Shown here: in pieces, positions 1-10,508 of the stretch
Layout: every line of letters begins with the position of its first letter
Numbering within the stretch: the first letter of the stretch is position 1
Source: Pseudomonas farsensis
Lineage (GTDB): Bacteria; Pseudomonadota; Gammaproteobacteria; Pseudomonadales; Pseudomonadaceae
DNA length: 64,000 bases
Assembly (NCBI RefSeq): GCF_014268805.2
Contig: NZ_JABWRF020000001.1
Coordinates: forward strand, 1,312,001-1,376,000
Direction of reading: 5' to 3'
Made by a program: the position numbers and the translations under genes
The notes under the pieces: model-generated
The model's database searches: none
The model's input: only the letters and a program-made list of their open reading frames with translations
What the model was told of the DNA's origin: nothing

Positions 1-282
1 ACGCTCAAGGGCGACAACCCGGCGCTGCACCTGATCCAGCAGATCCGCGACGAAGCCCACCGCTTTGCCATTACCGGCCACCGCGCCCGCCGCGGCAAAG
101 CCCGCAACACGTCGAGCCTTGAGGGTGTCGCGGGGGTAGGGCCAAAGCGCCGACGCGAGTTGCTGAAACATTTCGGCGGGCTGCAAGAGCTCAACCGCGC
201 CAGTATCGAAGAGATCGCCAAGGCACCCGGTATCAGTAAAAAGCTTGCCGAGTCGATTTATGCCAGCCTGCATAGCGAGTAG
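1..282 (+). CDS. uvrC: UvrABC system protein C, C-terminal part (partial)
   Basis: Open from the first base and ending in TAG at 280-282 (93 residues). This is the end of the nuclease subunit of UvrABC nucleotide excision repair, which makes the incisions on both sides of a lesion. The visible part has the end of the endonuclease domain ([18 protein letters not shown]) and the C-terminal helix-hairpin-helix pair ([16 protein letters not shown], then [13 protein letters not shown]), which binds DNA. The catalytic GIY-YIG domain lies upstream of the window. pgsA follows 33 bp downstream, the usual gamma-proteobacterial order. Confidence 0.93.
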   Translation, partial: TLKGDNPALHLIQQIRDEAHRFAITGHRARRGKARNTSSLEGVAGVGPKRRRELLKHFGGLQELNRASIEEIAKAPGISKKLAESIYASLHSE

Positions 283-315
283 AATGCCGGGTTCAACTCG
301 CAGCCAGTCGTACCG

Positions 316-876
316 ATGAATATTCCAAACCTGCTCACCGTTCTACGCGTCCTGCTCATCCCGATCTTCATCCTGCTGTTCTATGTGCCCTATCACTGGA
401 GCTACATGGCCGCCAGCACGGTGTTCGCGATCGCCGCCGCCACCGACTGGCTCGATGGCTACCTGGCCCGTCGGCTGCAGCAGAGCACCCCCTTCGGCGC
501 CTTCCTCGACCCCGTGGCCGACAAGCTGATGGTGGCTGTGGCCCTGGTGCTGCTGGTGCAGGTGCACGCGAACTTCTGGCTGACGCTGCCTGCGGCGGTC
601 ATCATTGGCCGCGAGATCGTGGTGTCGGCGTTGCGCGAATGGATGGCAGAGCTGGGGGCGAGGGCGCATGTGGCGGTTTCGAGCCTGGGCAAATGGAAAA
701 CTGCCGCGCAGATGCTCGCCTTGGTAATCCTGCTGGCCAACCCGCCGCTGCTGACCTTCTGGGTGGTGCTGGGTTATGGGCTGCTGCTGGTCGCTGCCGG
801 GCTGACGCTGTGGTCGATGGCGCATTACCTGCTGGCGGCCTGGCCACATCTTCGCGAAGGCTCTGAACAGAAATAA
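316..876 (+). CDS. pgsA: CDP-diacylglycerol--glycerol-3-phosphate 3-phosphatidyltransferase
   Basis: The 186-residue inner-membrane enzyme makes phosphatidylglycerol phosphate, the committed step to phosphatidylglycerol and cardiolipin. Residues 44-69 contain the CDP-alcohol phosphotransferase signature DG-x2-AR-x8-G-x3-D-x3-D ([10 protein letters not shown] then GAFLDPVAD). Several hydrophobic segments are present and the length is normal for PgsA. It follows uvrC on the same strand and precedes tRNA-Gly, a typical Pseudomonas arrangement. Confidence 0.97.
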   Translation: MNIPNLLTVLRVLLIPIFILLFYVPYHWSYMAASTVFAIAAATDWLDGYLARRLQQSTPFGAFLDPVADKLMVAVALVLLVQVHANFWLTLPAAVIIGREIVVSALREWMAELGARAHVAVSSLGKWKTAAQMLALVILLANPPLLTFWVVLGYGLLLVAAGLTLWSMAHYLLAAWPHLREGSEQK

Positions 877-939
877 AACTTTTTTGAATCAAGGGGTTGA
901 CGCCGTTCGGCAAATCGCTAAAATGGCGCCTATCACGAC

Positions 940-1015
<76 letters not shown>

Positions 1016-1052
1016 AAATTCGATTCCCAGTGCGTCGCTGGGAATCAAAAAG

Positions 1053-1078
1053 AAAGAGGCCGAAAGGCCTCTTTTTTT
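1053..1078 (+). terminator. Intrinsic terminator after tRNA-Gly
   Basis: AAAGAGGCC-GAAA-GGCCTCTTT forms a 9-bp stem with a GNRA-type loop followed by T residues. A second hairpin (GATTCCCAG/CTGGGAATC, 1022-1045) lies just upstream. Confidence 0.9.
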
Positions 1079-1404
1079 GTGCCTGCGTTTTTATCGGCGT
1101 TTAACCCCGTGCCAAGTTCTGGCAGCATTTACCTGATGTGCGCCGGCTCGCGTAACATGGCCAAGCGTGCCTCACCCTCTTCTTTCTCCCTCGACGGCAA
1201 GTATGTCGTGGCCATCACCGCCTTCAACAAAGAGGGGAGAGTGCCGCAGCAGAGGCCCTCAACACGTTGTTGTATTGGCCTGTGGATCGCCCGGATGCTG
1301 CGCGTATCTTTGCAGCAGAGCTTGACCATTTGTTGACGCGCTTCACTATCGCTCATGTCTGCGTGCACGTTACGTGGCCGCTAGCGATAGCGGCCACCGT
1401 CATG
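1079..1404. other. Intergenic stretch with no convincing gene
   Basis: Short reading frames exist on both strands, but none has a good ribosome binding site or a recognisable domain. A 10-bp-stem hairpin (GTGGCCGCTA at 1374-1383, TAGCGGCCAC at 1388-1397) sits just beyond the nhaA stop and may help end that transcript. A decayed gene between 1150 and 1400 is possible but cannot be shown here. Confidence 0.5.
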
Positions 1405-2607
1405 TCAAACAGGCTGTTTGGGCGCAAAACGCAAGATGGCGCAGGCGATCACCGCAGATAACAACGAACCCAGCAAGATTCCGATTTTTGCCGCCTCGAC
1501 CTTCTCAGGCTGGCCGGGGAATGCCAGTTCGCCGATGAACAGGCTCATGGTGAAACCAATCCCGCACAGCATCGCCACCCCATATATCTGCAGCCAACTG
1601 GCGCCTTGGGGCTTGCTGGCAAGGCCGGTCTTGACCGCCAGCAGTACGCCGCCGAACACGCCCAGTTGCTTGCCAAGCAGCAGGCCCAGGGCAATCGCTA
1701 GCGGCAGCGGCGCAAAAATGTCGCTCAAGCCCAGGCTGCCGAACGAAACGCCGGCATTGGCAAAGCCAAAGGCCGGTACGATCAGCCACGTCACCCAAGG
1801 CGCCAGGCCATGTTCCAGGCGCAGCAGTGGGCTGGCGGCAGCAGGCTTGCCGGCACCTGCGCTGTAGGGAATAAGCAGGGCACCAACCACGCCTGCGATG
1901 GTGGCGTGCACCCCCGACAACAAGGTGACGTACCACAATGCCACAACGCCCAGCAGATAGGGCCATAGCACAACGACGCGCAGGCGGTTGCAGGCCAGCA
2001 GCGCAGCAACGATGCCGGCGGCGGCAGCCAATGCCACAAGGTCGATCGAGGAGGTGTAGAACACCGCAATGATTGCCACCGCGCCCATATCGTCGATGAT
2101 CGCCACCGATACCAGCATCACCTTCAAAGACAGCGGGGCATGGCGGCCAAGCAGCGCCAAGGCACCGACGGCAAAGGCGATATCGGTCGCTGCCGGAATG
2201 GCCCAGCCAGCGGCGAGGCCGGGCGTACCGTTGGACAGCGCCAGGTAGATAAGGGCCGGGGCGGCCATGCCCATCAGCGCCGGCAAGGCGGGCAGGCGGC
2301 GTTGCTCCCAGCTGGCCAGACGGCCGTCGACCAGTTCGCGCTTGATCTCAAGGCCCACCAGCAGGAAGAAGATAGCCATCAGGCCATCGTTGATCCACAT
2401 GTGTACGGTCATCGGCCCGAGCTTGTCGGTCAGGGTGGGACCAACGGCGAAGTGCAGCAGGTGGCGATAGCCCTCAGCCCAGGGGCTGTTGGCGATGATG
2501 ATGGCCAGGGTGGCGGTGATCATCAGCAGTACGCCGCCAGTGGCTTCGCTGGCGAGCACGCGTTGCAGCAGCGAGCGCTGGGTCTGTTTGGCAAGGGGGG
2601 CATTCAT
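1405..2607 (-). CDS. nhaA: Na+/H+ antiporter NhaA
   Basis: The 400-residue inner-membrane antiporter exports Na+ or Li+ in exchange for protons and supports pH and salt homeostasis. Hydrophobic helices run through the whole protein. The ion-binding aspartate pair is visible as IIDDMGAVAII (D172/D173), and a further conserved aspartate occurs in PAATDIAFAVG. I chose the ATG at 2607 (MNAPLAKQTQ) because GAGGA lies 8-12 bases upstream and the length then fits the family. An in-frame ATG at 2625 and longer extensions are possible but lack a good binding site. No nhaR-like regulator is adjacent. Confidence 0.95.
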   Translation of the reverse strand: MNAPLAKQTQRSLLQRVLASEATGGVLLMITATLAIIIANSPWAEGYRHLLHFAVGPTLTDKLGPMTVHMWINDGLMAIFFLLVGLEIKRELVDGRLASWEQRRLPALPALMGMAAPALIYLALSNGTPGLAAGWAIPAATDIAFAVGALALLGRHAPLSLKVMLVSVAIIDDMGAVAIIAVFYTSSIDLVALAAAAGIVAALLACNRLRVVVLWPYLLGVVALWYVTLLSGVHATIAGVVGALLIPYSAGAGKPAAASPLLRLEHGLAPWVTWLIVPAFGFANAGVSFGSLGLSDIFAPLPLAIALGLLLGKQLGVFGGVLLAVKTGLASKPQGASWLQIYGVAMLCGIGFTMSLFIGELAFPGQPEKVEAAKIGILLGSLLSAVIACAILRFAPKQPV

Positions 2608-3305
2608 GCACGGGTCCTCGTTCATTGCGTCGCCCTCGCACGGGCTGGGCGGCGAACAGCGGGCACGGCAAAGCGCGGGCTCCGATGATGGCGGGCCAGG
2701 GCGGCGATGGGCGAAAGTATGGCTGGGTAAAACGGCGCGACATCCCACGATGCAAAAGCACGGGACGGGAGCGGCCAGAGGGAATGGTGGCATGCGTGCA
2801 ACATGGACGAATCTCTACGGAAAACAAATGAATGTTCTCCGTATTCGGGAAGGCTCCCGGGCGCACGCAGCACACGCCAGGCGCGGATTCTAACCACCCT
2901 GGCGCGGCGCTGCACGGCAGATTTGCATCGAGATATTGCCGGGGGGCTGCCAGATTATTGCAGGTTGAGCGCACGTGGGGATGCCAAGGTTTTGTTGGAC
3001 CCAATCCTGTGGGAAATGATAGACAGTTGTGGCGAGCGGGCTTGTCCCGCGTTGGGCTGCGCAGCAGCCCTGAAAACCCAAGGGGCTGCTGCGCAGCCCA
3101 ACGCGGGGCAAGCCCGCTCGCCACAAGTGAACTCGCCCCAAGGAAATATGTCTGGCGAGAACAGGCTTGTACAAAACCATAGAATCTCCCACTTGAACCG
3201 CGCGCAGCCGCTCTATTGAGGCCTGGCCCGGATTCCCGTGGGAGCTGGCGACAGCCTGCGATGAGGCCGCAACAGGCCTGCACAGAACTGATAGCCTCGC
3301 AGCAT
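2608..3305. other. Long intergenic region with a REP-type palindrome
   Basis: About 700 bp between the divergently placed nhaA start and the end of the MFS gene. It contains the large inverted repeat annotated separately at 3027-3126. The nhaA promoter should lie in 2650-2900. No reading frame here has coding features. Confidence 0.6.
3027..3126. repeat. REP/BIME-like inverted repeat, 44-bp arms
   Basis: Arms at 3027-3070 and 3083-3126 are near-perfect reverse complements separated by about 12 bases. They contain GCGGGCTTGTCCCGCG, the core seen in Pseudomonas putida-type REP elements. A related element lies at 6597-6682. Such repeats are probably scattered by REP-associated transposases and can act as mRNA 3' structures or gyrase sites. 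Confidence 0.85.
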
Positions 3306-4460
3306 TCAGGCCTTGCTGCGCCCACCCAGCCAAACCAGCAGCAAGCCAGCTGCCGCCAGCACCCCACCAGCCATAGGTACCGCCGCGTAACCCAGGTTGA
3401 GGCTGATGACTGCGCCGCCGAGCGCAGCACCTAGCGCGTTGCCCAGGTTGAACGCGCCGACGTTGATTGACGATGCAAGCCCCGGCGCTTCGATGGCAGC
3501 GGTCATTACCCGCATTTGCAGCGGCGGAACCACGGCGAAGGTGAATACTCCCCAAACCAGCAAAGCGATAGCGGCTCCGACATGGCTGCCGAGCACCAGC
3601 GGCATCAGCAGCATGATCACCGCCAGTGTGCCGAGGAAGATCCGCGCTGCGCCGTCCAGCGACCAGTCCGCCAGCTTGCCGCCCAGGCTGTTGCCCAAGG
3701 TGAAACCCACCCCGATCAGCACCAGGCCGAGTGTCACAAACCCATCGCCGGCGCCGGTCAGCTCGGCGAGCACCGGCGCGATGTAGGTGTACAAGGTGAA
3801 CATGGCGCCGGCACCGAGCACTGTGGTGGCCATGGCCAGCAGCACGCGCGGCCGGGCGATCACCGCCAGCTCCTTGCGCACATGCGGCACCTGGCCGCGC
3901 TCGCCCTTGGGCAGGGCGTACCAAAGTGCGGTAATCGCCACCACGCCCAACACCGCCGTGCCTGCAAAGGCCATGCGCCAGCCCACCTGCTGCCCCAGCC
4001 AGGTGGCGGCCGGCACGCCGCCGATGTTGGCGATGGTCAGGCCCATGAACATGGTGGCCACGGCACTGGCCTGTTTGTCCTTGGGTACCACGCTGGCTGC
4101 CACCACCGCACCCAGGCCAAAGAATGCACCGTGGTTGAGGCTGGTGATCAACCGGGAAGCGAGCAGGGTGTAGTAGTCCGGCGCAAACGCCGAGAGCAGG
4201 TTGCCGACAGTGAAGATGCCCATCAGCATTATCAGCGCCGCCCGCTTGCCAAAGCGGCTGAACAGCAAGGTCATGATCGGTGCGCCGACCATGACCCCAA
4301 TGGCGTACGCGGTGATCAACATGCCGGCGCTGGGGATGCTCGCCCCGACACCATCGGCAATCACCGGCAACAGGCCCATGGGCGTGAACTCGGTGGTGCC
4401 GATACCGAAGGCGCCGATGGCCAGGGCGAACAGCACCCGCTTGGGTGAGGGCGTGCTCAT
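3306..4460 (-). CDS. MFS transporter, DHA1 family (AraJ/YdhP-like exporter)
   Basis: A 384-residue, 12-helix major facilitator protein, probably a proton-coupled exporter of small molecules. The N-terminus has the DHA1 pattern GAFGIGTTEFTPMGLLPVIA, and the helix 2-3 loop motif is seen as LLFSRFGKRAAL. It resembles the AraJ/PbuE/YdhP branch; the substrate cannot be deduced. The start at 4460 has GGAG about 10 bases upstream. A start at 4523 would overlap the preceding reductase gene and has no better site. It lies 53 bp downstream of the aldo/keto reductase on the same strand, so the two are probably co-transcribed. Confidence 0.88.
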   Translation of the reverse strand: MSTPSPKRVLFALAIGAFGIGTTEFTPMGLLPVIADGVGASIPSAGMLITAYAIGVMVGAPIMTLLFSRFGKRAALIMLMGIFTVGNLLSAFAPDYYTLLASRLITSLNHGAFFGLGAVVAASVVPKDKQASAVATMFMGLTIANIGGVPAATWLGQQVGWRMAFAGTAVLGVVAITALWYALPKGERGQVPHVRKELAVIARPRVLLAMATTVLGAGAMFTLYTYIAPVLAELTGAGDGFVTLGLVLIGVGFTLGNSLGGKLADWSLDGAARIFLGTLAVIMLLMPLVLGSHVGAAIALLVWGVFTFAVVPPLQMRVMTAAIEAPGLASSINVGAFNLGNALGAALGGAVISLNLGYAAVPMAGGVLAAAGLLLVWLGGRSKA

Positions 4461-4513
4461 CGGGCGCTCCAGGGTGCGGGTTTCAGAGGGGGCGTGTGTT
4501 CCATGGCCGTCGC

Positions 4514-5317
4514 TCAGTCCCACTCCGGCGCCAGGCCGTCCGGGCTCACTTCACGGCCGTTACGTTCCAGGCTGGCGATCTGCGCCATGTCGTCTGCATC
4601 CAGGTGCAGGCCCTGCGCCAGCAGGTTGCTGGCAAGGTTTTCGCGCTTGGTCGATGACGGGATCACCGCGTAACCGAGCTGCAAGGCCCAGGCCAGTGCT
4701 ACTTGCGCAACGGTGGCTTTGTGCTTGGCAGCAATTTTGGCCAGCAGCGGGTCCTTGAGCACCTTGCCGTAGGCCAGGGTCATGTAGGAGGTGACTGTGA
4801 TGCCGTGGTCATTCAGGTAGGCGGCCAGCTTGCTGTTTTGCAGGTAGGGGCTGAGTTCGACCTGGTTGGTGGCAATCTCGCCTTTACCTACCACCTCAAT
4901 GGCTTGGCGGGTCAGTTCGATATTGAAGTTGGACACGCCGATCTGGCGGGTCAGGCCCAGTTGCTTGGCCTCTGCCATTGCCGTCATGTACTCGCCCAGT
5001 GCAACGCCGTTGCCCGGCGCGGGCCAGTGGATCAGCAGCAGGTCGACGTGGTCGGTGCGCAGCTTGGCGAGGCTTTCGCGCAGGCTTGGGATGAGTTTGT
5101 CGGCGGCGTAGTTGTCGACCCAGATCTTGGTGGTAATAAACAGCTCGCTGCGCGGCACGCCGCTCTCGGCAATGGCCTGGCCAACTTCGCCTTCATTCTT
5201 GTAGATCTGCGCTGTGTCGATGGCGCGATAGCCCAGTTCAAGTGCAGCCTTGACCGAATCAATGACGGTTTGCCCGGTAAGACGGAAGGTGCCGAGGCCA
5301 AACGAAGGAATGCTCAT
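4514..5317 (-). CDS. dkgB: 2,5-diketo-D-gluconate reductase B-type aldo/keto reductase
   Basis: A 267-residue NADPH-dependent cytoplasmic aldo/keto reductase. The catalytic tetrad region is clear: Asp and Tyr in [13 protein letters not shown], Lys in ITTKIW, His in LLIHWP. The cofactor-binding C-terminus has [14 protein letters not shown]. The length matches DkgB, which reduces 2,5-diketogluconate and methylglyoxal in vitro; the physiological substrate here is not certain. It starts the reductase-MFS pair, which may handle a toxic carbonyl and its export (inference). Confidence 0.9.
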   Translation of the reverse strand: MSIPSFGLGTFRLTGQTVIDSVKAALELGYRAIDTAQIYKNEGEVGQAIAESGVPRSELFITTKIWVDNYAADKLIPSLRESLAKLRTDHVDLLLIHWPAPGNGVALGEYMTAMAEAKQLGLTRQIGVSNFNIELTRQAIEVVGKGEIATNQVELSPYLQNSKLAAYLNDHGITVTSYMTLAYGKVLKDPLLAKIAAKHKATVAQVALAWALQLGYAVIPSSTKRENLASNLLAQGLHLDADDMAQIASLERNGREVSPDGLAPEWD

Positions 5318-5732
5318 GGGTATGCTCCTGCCGGATGTGAAAAGTTATGACCGGCAGTCTGCGTGTTTTACTCCGAGGGATTAAGGCGCGCATGCGCCAA
5401 GGTCTTTTGCCTTGCAGTCACGAATCCGGCTCAAAAACCCCGTGCTGCCTGCGCTAATCCATAGGGTCGGGATACGTTCATCAGTTTGCTGCAAAGCGCT
5501 CATGGCATAGTCATCACTGGCGGTTGCAATGCGGGTATTGGCCCGTGTTCACGGGCTGATGCGCGTGCCTGAGCTGTCCGATGGGCGCAATATTTACGAT
5601 CCCTTGGAACTAACTACACTGGGATATCTCTATCATGGCATCGGTCGTACGAGGGCGGGGCATTGTAAGGTGACCGCCGCCTGATTAGACTGCGCCGAAA
5701 TTCGTACGCAAAGCCCTTCGTTAAGGACGTAT
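5318..5732. other. Divergent promoter region between dkgB and galU
   Basis: About 415 bp without a credible gene. It must hold the promoters of the leftward reductase-MFS pair and of rightward galU. AAGGA lies a few bases before the galU ATG. No strong repeat or terminator is seen. Confidence 0.5.
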
Positions 5733-6572
5733 ATGATCAAGAAATGCTTGTTCCCGGCAGCCGGTTACGGCACCCGCTTCCTGCCCGCTACCAAAGCCAT
5801 GCCCAAGGAAATGCTGCCGGTGGTGAACAAGCCACTGATCCAGTATGGCGTTGAAGAGGCCCTGGACGCCGGCCTGAGCGAGATTTCCATCGTCACCGGC
5901 CGCGGCAAGCGCGCCCTGGAAGACCACTTCGACATCAGCTACGAGCTGGAAAACCAGATCAAGGGCACCGACAAAGAGAAGTACCTGGTCGGTATCCGTC
6001 GCCTGCTTGATGAGTGCTCGTTCTCCTACACCCGCCAGACCGAGATGAAAGGCCTGGGCCACGCGATTCTGACCGGCCGCCCGCTGATCGGCGACGAGCC
6101 GTTCGCCGTGGTGCTGGCGGACGACCTGTGCGTCAACCCGGATGGTGATGGCGTACTGACCCAGATGGTCAAGCTGTACAACCAGTTCCGCTGCTCGATC
6201 ATCGCCATCCAGGAAGTCGATCCGCAGGAAACCAACAAGTATGGTGTTATTGCCGGCGACATGATCCGCGACGATATCTTCCGTGTGACCAACATGGTCG
6301 AGAAACCGGCGCCGGAAGATGCTCCGTCGAACCTGGCCATCATCGGGCGTTACATCCTGACCCCGGATATCTTCGATATCATCCAGAACACCCCGCCTGG
6401 CAAAGGTGGCGAGATTCAGATCACCGACGCACTGATGCAGCAGGCGCAGGCCGGTTGCGTGATTGCCTACAAGTTCAAGGGCCAGCGCTTTGACTGCGGC
6501 GGCGCCGAGGGTTACATCGACGCTACCAACTTCTGCTTCGAGAACTACTACAAGACCGGCAAGGCTTACTGA
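5733..6572 (+). CDS. galU: UTP--glucose-1-phosphate uridylyltransferase
   Basis: The 279-residue cytoplasmic enzyme makes UDP-glucose from UTP and glucose-1-phosphate for LPS core, exopolysaccharide and other glycosylation. The N-terminal nucleotide-binding motif is AAGYGTRFLPATKA (residues 9-22), followed by MLPVVNKPLIQY and VLADDLC. The length is typical. AAGGA precedes the ATG. A REP-like palindrome follows. Confidence 0.97.
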   Translation: MIKKCLFPAAGYGTRFLPATKAMPKEMLPVVNKPLIQYGVEEALDAGLSEISIVTGRGKRALEDHFDISYELENQIKGTDKEKYLVGIRRLLDECSFSYTRQTEMKGLGHAILTGRPLIGDEPFAVVLADDLCVNPDGDGVLTQMVKLYNQFRCSIIAIQEVDPQETNKYGVIAGDMIRDDIFRVTNMVEKPAPEDAPSNLAIIGRYILTPDIFDIIQNTPPGKGGEIQITDALMQQAQAGCVIAYKFKGQRFDCGGAEGYIDATNFCFENYYKTGKAY

Positions 6573-6596
6573 TAAGCCACTGCCAGGTTGAACCGG

Positions 6597-6682
6597 GGCC
6601 GCGCTGCGGCCCATCGCGGGGCAAGCCCGCTCCCACGTAGTTGTGGGGGTGGGCATGTAGCGCGATGGGCCGCAGCGCGGCC
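6597..6682. repeat. REP-like inverted repeat between galU and gor
   Basis: Perfect 22-bp arms at 6597-6618 and 6661-6682 flank a segment containing GGGGCAAGCCCGCTCCCAC, the same core as the repeat at 3027-3126. It may act as a transcript 3' structure for galU. Confidence 0.82.
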
Positions 6683-6756
6683 TTTGCGTTTCAGCGGTTT
6701 TTTGTTTGCTGCCGGCAACGGCGCTATGCTGGGCGTCTGCCCAGGAGACTCATTGC

Positions 6757-8112
6757 ATGGCTTACGATTTTGATCTGTTCGTGATTGGCGCCGGTTCCGG
6801 CGGTGTACGCGCCGCGCGCTTTGCCGCAGGCTTCGGTGCCAAGGTGGCGGTGGCTGAAAGCCGCTACCTCGGAGGCACCTGCGTCAACGTTGGCTGCGTG
6901 CCGAAAAAACTGTTGGTGTACGGCGCCCACGTTGCCGACGAGCTCGAGCAGGCCGCAGGCTTCGGCTGGACCCTCGAAGAGGGCCATTTCGACTGGGGCA
7001 CGCTGATTGCCAACAAAAACCGCGAGATCGAGCGGCTCAACGGCATCTACCGCAACTTGCTGGTCAACAGTGGCGTGACCCTGCTGCAGGGGCACGCGCG
7101 CATCACCGGGGCCAACGAAGTCGATGTCGACGGCCAGCGCTACAGCGCTGCCAACATCCTGATCGCCACCGGCGGCTGGCCGCAGGTGCCGGATATTCCG
7201 GGCAAGGAGCTGGCCATCACCTCCAACGAGGCCTTTTACCTCAAAGCATTGCCGCGCCGCGTGCTGGTAGTCGGTGGCGGTTACATCGCCGTGGAGTTTG
7301 CGGGTATCTTCCAAGGCCTCGGTGCTGCCACCTCGCTGCTGTACCGCGGTGACCTGTTCCTGCGCGGTTTCGATGGCTCGGTGCGCACCCACCTCAAGGA
7401 AGAGCTGGAAAAACGCGGCCTCGATCTGCAGTTCAATGCCGACATCCAGCGTATCGACAAGCTACCTGACGGCAGCCTCAAGGCCACGCTCAAGGATGGC
7501 CGCGAGCTGGTTGCCGACTGCGTGTTCTATGCGACCGGGCGCCGGCCGATGCTGGATAACCTCGGCCTTGAAAACACCGGTGTCGAGCTGGACGAGCGGG
7601 GTTATATCCGCGTCGATGAGCAATACCAGACTACCGCGCCGTCGATTTTGGCCATTGGCGATGTGATTGGTCGTGTGCAGCTGACCCCGGTCGCCCTCGC
7701 CGAAGGCATGGCCGTGGCCCGGCGCTTGTTCAAGCCCGAGCAGTACCGCCCGGTGGACTACCAGAACATCCCTACCGCGGTATTCAGCCAGCCGCCGATC
7801 GGTACGGTCGGCCTGACCGAGGAGCAGGCACTGGAGGCGGGGCACAAGGTGCAGATCTTCGAAAGCCGCTTCCGCGCCATGAAGCTGACCTTGACCGACA
7901 TCCAGGAGAAAACCCTGATGAAGCTTGTTGTCGATGCCGACACCGACAAAGTACTGGGCTGCCACATGGTTGGCCCGGACGCCGGTGAAATCATCCAGGG
8001 CCTGGGCATCGCGCTCAAGGCCGGGGCAACCAAGCAGCAGTTCGACGATACCATTGGCGTGCACCCTACGGCCGCCGAAGAGTTCGTGACCATGCGCACC
8101 GTGACCCGCTGA
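6757..8112 (+). CDS. gor: Glutathione-disulfide reductase
   Basis: The 451-residue FAD enzyme reduces glutathione disulfide with NADPH in the cytoplasm. It has the FAD-binding GAGSGG (residues 11-16), the redox-active disulfide [13 protein letters not shown] (C42, C47), the NADPH-binding Rossmann motif [11 protein letters not shown] from about residue 173, and the C-terminal His-Glu pair in HPTAAEEF. The ATG at 6757 follows AGGAG at 6743-6747. A start 51 bases earlier lacks a site. Confidence 0.96.
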   Translation: MAYDFDLFVIGAGSGGVRAARFAAGFGAKVAVAESRYLGGTCVNVGCVPKKLLVYGAHVADELEQAAGFGWTLEEGHFDWGTLIANKNREIERLNGIYRNLLVNSGVTLLQGHARITGANEVDVDGQRYSAANILIATGGWPQVPDIPGKELAITSNEAFYLKALPRRVLVVGGGYIAVEFAGIFQGLGAATSLLYRGDLFLRGFDGSVRTHLKEELEKRGLDLQFNADIQRIDKLPDGSLKATLKDGRELVADCVFYATGRRPMLDNLGLENTGVELDERGYIRVDEQYQTTAPSILAIGDVIGRVQLTPVALAEGMAVARRLFKPEQYRPVDYQNIPTAVFSQPPIGTVGLTEEQALEAGHKVQIFESRFRAMKLTLTDIQEKTLMKLVVDADTDKVLGCHMVGPDAGEIIQGLGIALKAGATKQQFDDTIGVHPTAAEEFVTMRTVTR

Positions 8113-8132
8113 CGCAACGTTCGGCAGTGGCC

Positions 8133-9053
8133 TCAGGGCACTGCCGAGAACACCGACCCGGTCATCCGCTCACTGAGCAACTCCAGCGCCCGCAAGCCTG
8201 CCAGCGAGTTGCCCGACGCATTGAGCTCCGGTGACCACACGCAGATGCTGTAGCGCCCCGGCACGACCGCAACGATGCCACCCCCGACACCGCTTTTGCC
8301 CGGCAAACCAACCCGATAGGCGAAGTTGCCGGCCTCATCGTACAGGCCGCTAGTGGCCATGATGGCGTTAACCTGTTGCGCCTGGCGCTGACTCAGCACC
8401 TGCTCGCCGCTGTGCGGGCAGTAGCCGCTGTTGGCCAGGAAGGCAAAGGCCCGGGCAACGTCGGCGCAGCTCATCGACAGTGCGCAGTGGTGGAAGTAGC
8501 TGCGTAGCACTGCATCGACATCGTTGTGGAAGTTACCGAACGCCTGCATCAGGTAAGCCATGGCGGCGTTGCGGGCGCGGTGCTGGTATTCCGACTCGGC
8601 AACCACTGCATCGCTGACGATGCGTGGGTTGGCCGCCAGGCGCCGGACAAAATCGCGCATCGACAGGGCAGGGGTGGCGTAGCGCGACTGGTTGATGTCG
8701 CAGATCACCAGGGCGCCGGCGTTGATGAACGGGTTGCGTGGCCGGCCCTTTTCCACCTCAAGTTGCACCAGCGAGTTGAACGCCTGCCCAGAGGGCTCGT
8801 AACCGAGGCGCTGCCAGATGTCCTCGCCGCTGTGGCCAATGGCCTGCACCAGGCTGAACACCTTGGAAATACTCTGGATCGAGAACGGCGTGCGCGCATC
8901 CCCGGCGCAGTGCAACTGGCCATCCAGGCTTTGCACGGCGATGCCCAGTTGGTCAGGGGCGACCTGGGCCAGTGCCGGGATGTATTGCGCCACCTGGCCG
9001 TGGCCGAGCAAGGGGCGAACGTGGTCGAGGATTTCTTGCAGGAGTGCTTGCAT
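8133..9053 (-). CDS. glsA: Glutaminase (GlsA/YbaS family)
   Basis: A 306-residue cytoplasmic glutaminase that hydrolyses glutamine to glutamate and ammonia. It belongs to the beta-lactamase-like serine family, with the S-x-x-K pair in [10 protein letters not shown] (S61, K64), then NPFINAGAL and SGVGGGI near the C-terminus. The start at 9053 has AGGA 7-10 bases upstream; longer starts have none. It converges with gor with 20 bp between the stops. Confidence 0.94.
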   Translation of the reverse strand: MQALLQEILDHVRPLLGHGQVAQYIPALAQVAPDQLGIAVQSLDGQLHCAGDARTPFSIQSISKVFSLVQAIGHSGEDIWQRLGYEPSGQAFNSLVQLEVEKGRPRNPFINAGALVICDINQSRYATPALSMRDFVRRLAANPRIVSDAVVAESEYQHRARNAAMAYLMQAFGNFHNDVDAVLRSYFHHCALSMSCADVARAFAFLANSGYCPHSGEQVLSQRQAQQVNAIMATSGLYDEAGNFAYRVGLPGKSGVGGGIVAVVPGRYSICVWSPELNASGNSLAGLRALELLSERMTGSVFSAVP

Positions 9054-9278
9054 GGAGAGTCCTGGTGCGAAAGCAGGGCGCATTCGGGAAGTCCTGATAG
9101 ACGCTGGCAGCCGGCCGTGAAGCACATCGTTTGCATGTCTGTGTGCGAGCCGTTAGAGTCCGCCACAAGGCGCCTGCTGCGCCCGCGGTCCGCGCGAAGG
9201 GGTTGCCCAGGCACTTGAAGCTTTCATTACATTCCAGCTCCCGGCTTGTCGGCGGACCGAGCCCTGAAAGGAGTTGGC

Positions 9279-10508
9279 ATGCCTGCCATTCATGCATCCC
9301 GTCACCACGGCCTGATCGACCTGCCGGCGTTGCGCAAACACGCCAAGCGCCTGCTCAAGCACCTCGACCACGACACCCGCGCCCAGTTGCGCAGCCTCGG
9401 CCTGCCTGGCCCCGACTACCGCCTGGCCGATACCCAGTGGCTGCTGGCGCGCCAGGTTGGCTTTGCCAGCTGGCCTAAGCTCAAGGCCCACGCCGATGCC
9501 GTGGCGTTCGCCGCCCGCCACCCAGGCTTTGCCACCGAAGGCGAGGCGCAAGTGCAGCATTGGCGCTGCGGTAACGATATCGAGCACAGCTTGCGGGTGG
9601 CAGGCTTTACCGGCACGTTTCAGATGTTCGACGACCCCATGGTCATGGGTCCGGTGCCCGCCCATGACTACTGGCCGGCACGTAGCGCCTACATAGCGCG
9701 TGTATTCGGCATGTCCATGCACGACGTCGAGCAGCGCCAGGCGCGCCTGCGTTCGGCGCTGGAGCAACTGAGCGCTGACAGCCAACTGGTGCTGTGGTGT
9801 GAAGCCGATGCCTATGATCAGCTGTTCCTGATTCGCGTCTTTGCCAGCCTGCCCTGTGTACCGCGCCGTCTTGAGTTGATCGAAATCGACCGGGTGCCGG
9901 GTGTGCAGCGTTTTATCGGGATCGGCCAGTTGGCCCCGGACCTGCTTGCCTGGCTGTGGCCACAGCGCCGCAGCGTGGGCGAGGAGGCTTTGTTGCTGGC
10001 GCGTCAGGCCTGGGCTGCCTATACCGCGCCCGACCCCCGGGCCTGGGCCGCACTCGCAGCCACTGCCCATGCGCCGTTGCCTTTGCTGCAAGGCGCGCTG
10101 GCTCGGCAGCTGCAAGAGCTCCCCGGGGCGGTTGATGGCCTGAGCCTGACCGAGCGCCTGACGCTGCGCATTGTCGCGCGCCTGGGCGAGCAGCCGGCCG
10201 CACGCGTGTTTGCCGAACTGATGGCGCGGGACGAGCCACTGCCGTATCTGGGGGACCTGATGTTCAGTGTGCTGTTGCGCCCGCTGATCGATACGCCGCG
10301 CCCGCTGTTGCACGAAGGGCCGGGCGATGGCTGGCAGCAACGCACGCTGCGCCTGACGACGCTGGGCGAACAGGTGCTGGCCGGGCATGCAAACTGGCTG
10401 GATCATACACCTGCCGAGCGCTGGGTCGGTGGCGTGCGCGTTGCCGATGGGCAGGTTTGGGTGGTCAATAACGCGGGGCAGGTCGAGCTGCGCCGGGTGC
10501 GTGCCTGA
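9279..10508 (+). CDS. DUF1835 domain protein of unknown function
   Basis: 409 residues. The segment from about residue 95 to 240 (VQHWRCGNDIEHSLRVAG through LVLWCEADAYDQLFLIRVFA) looks like a DUF1835 domain, preceded by an ankyrin-like N-terminal stretch (RKHAKRLLKHL) seen in Pseudomonas homologues. No enzyme motif can be named. AAAGGAG precedes the ATG at 9279. The stop abuts the stop of the convergent gene at 10509 with no intervening base, so no terminator separates them. Confidence 0.75.
   Translation: MPAIHASRHHGLIDLPALRKHAKRLLKHLDHDTRAQLRSLGLPGPDYRLADTQWLLARQVGFASWPKLKAHADAVAFAARHPGFATEGEAQVQHWRCGNDIEHSLRVAGFTGTFQMFDDPMVMGPVPAHDYWPARSAYIARVFGMSMHDVEQRQARLRSALEQLSADSQLVLWCEADAYDQLFLIRVFASLPCVPRRLELIEIDRVPGVQRFIGIGQLAPDLLAWLWPQRRSVGEEALLLARQAWAAYTAPDPRAWAALAATAHAPLPLLQGALARQLQELPGAVDGLSLTERLTLRIVARLGEQPAARVFAELMARDEPLPYLGDLMFSVLLRPLIDTPRPLLHEGPGDGWQQRTLRLTTLGEQVLAGHANWLDHTPAERWVGGVRVADGQVWVVNNAGQVELRRVRA

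Noticed and set aside
343..849. Long minus-strand frame inside pgsA
   Set aside because: It lies entirely over a well-supported gene on the other strand and has His/Gln/Arg-rich, low-complexity composition.
1129..1461. Small frames between tRNA-Gly and nhaA
   Set aside because: No binding site, no family, and they overlap the nhaA end; left as unexplained intergenic sequence.
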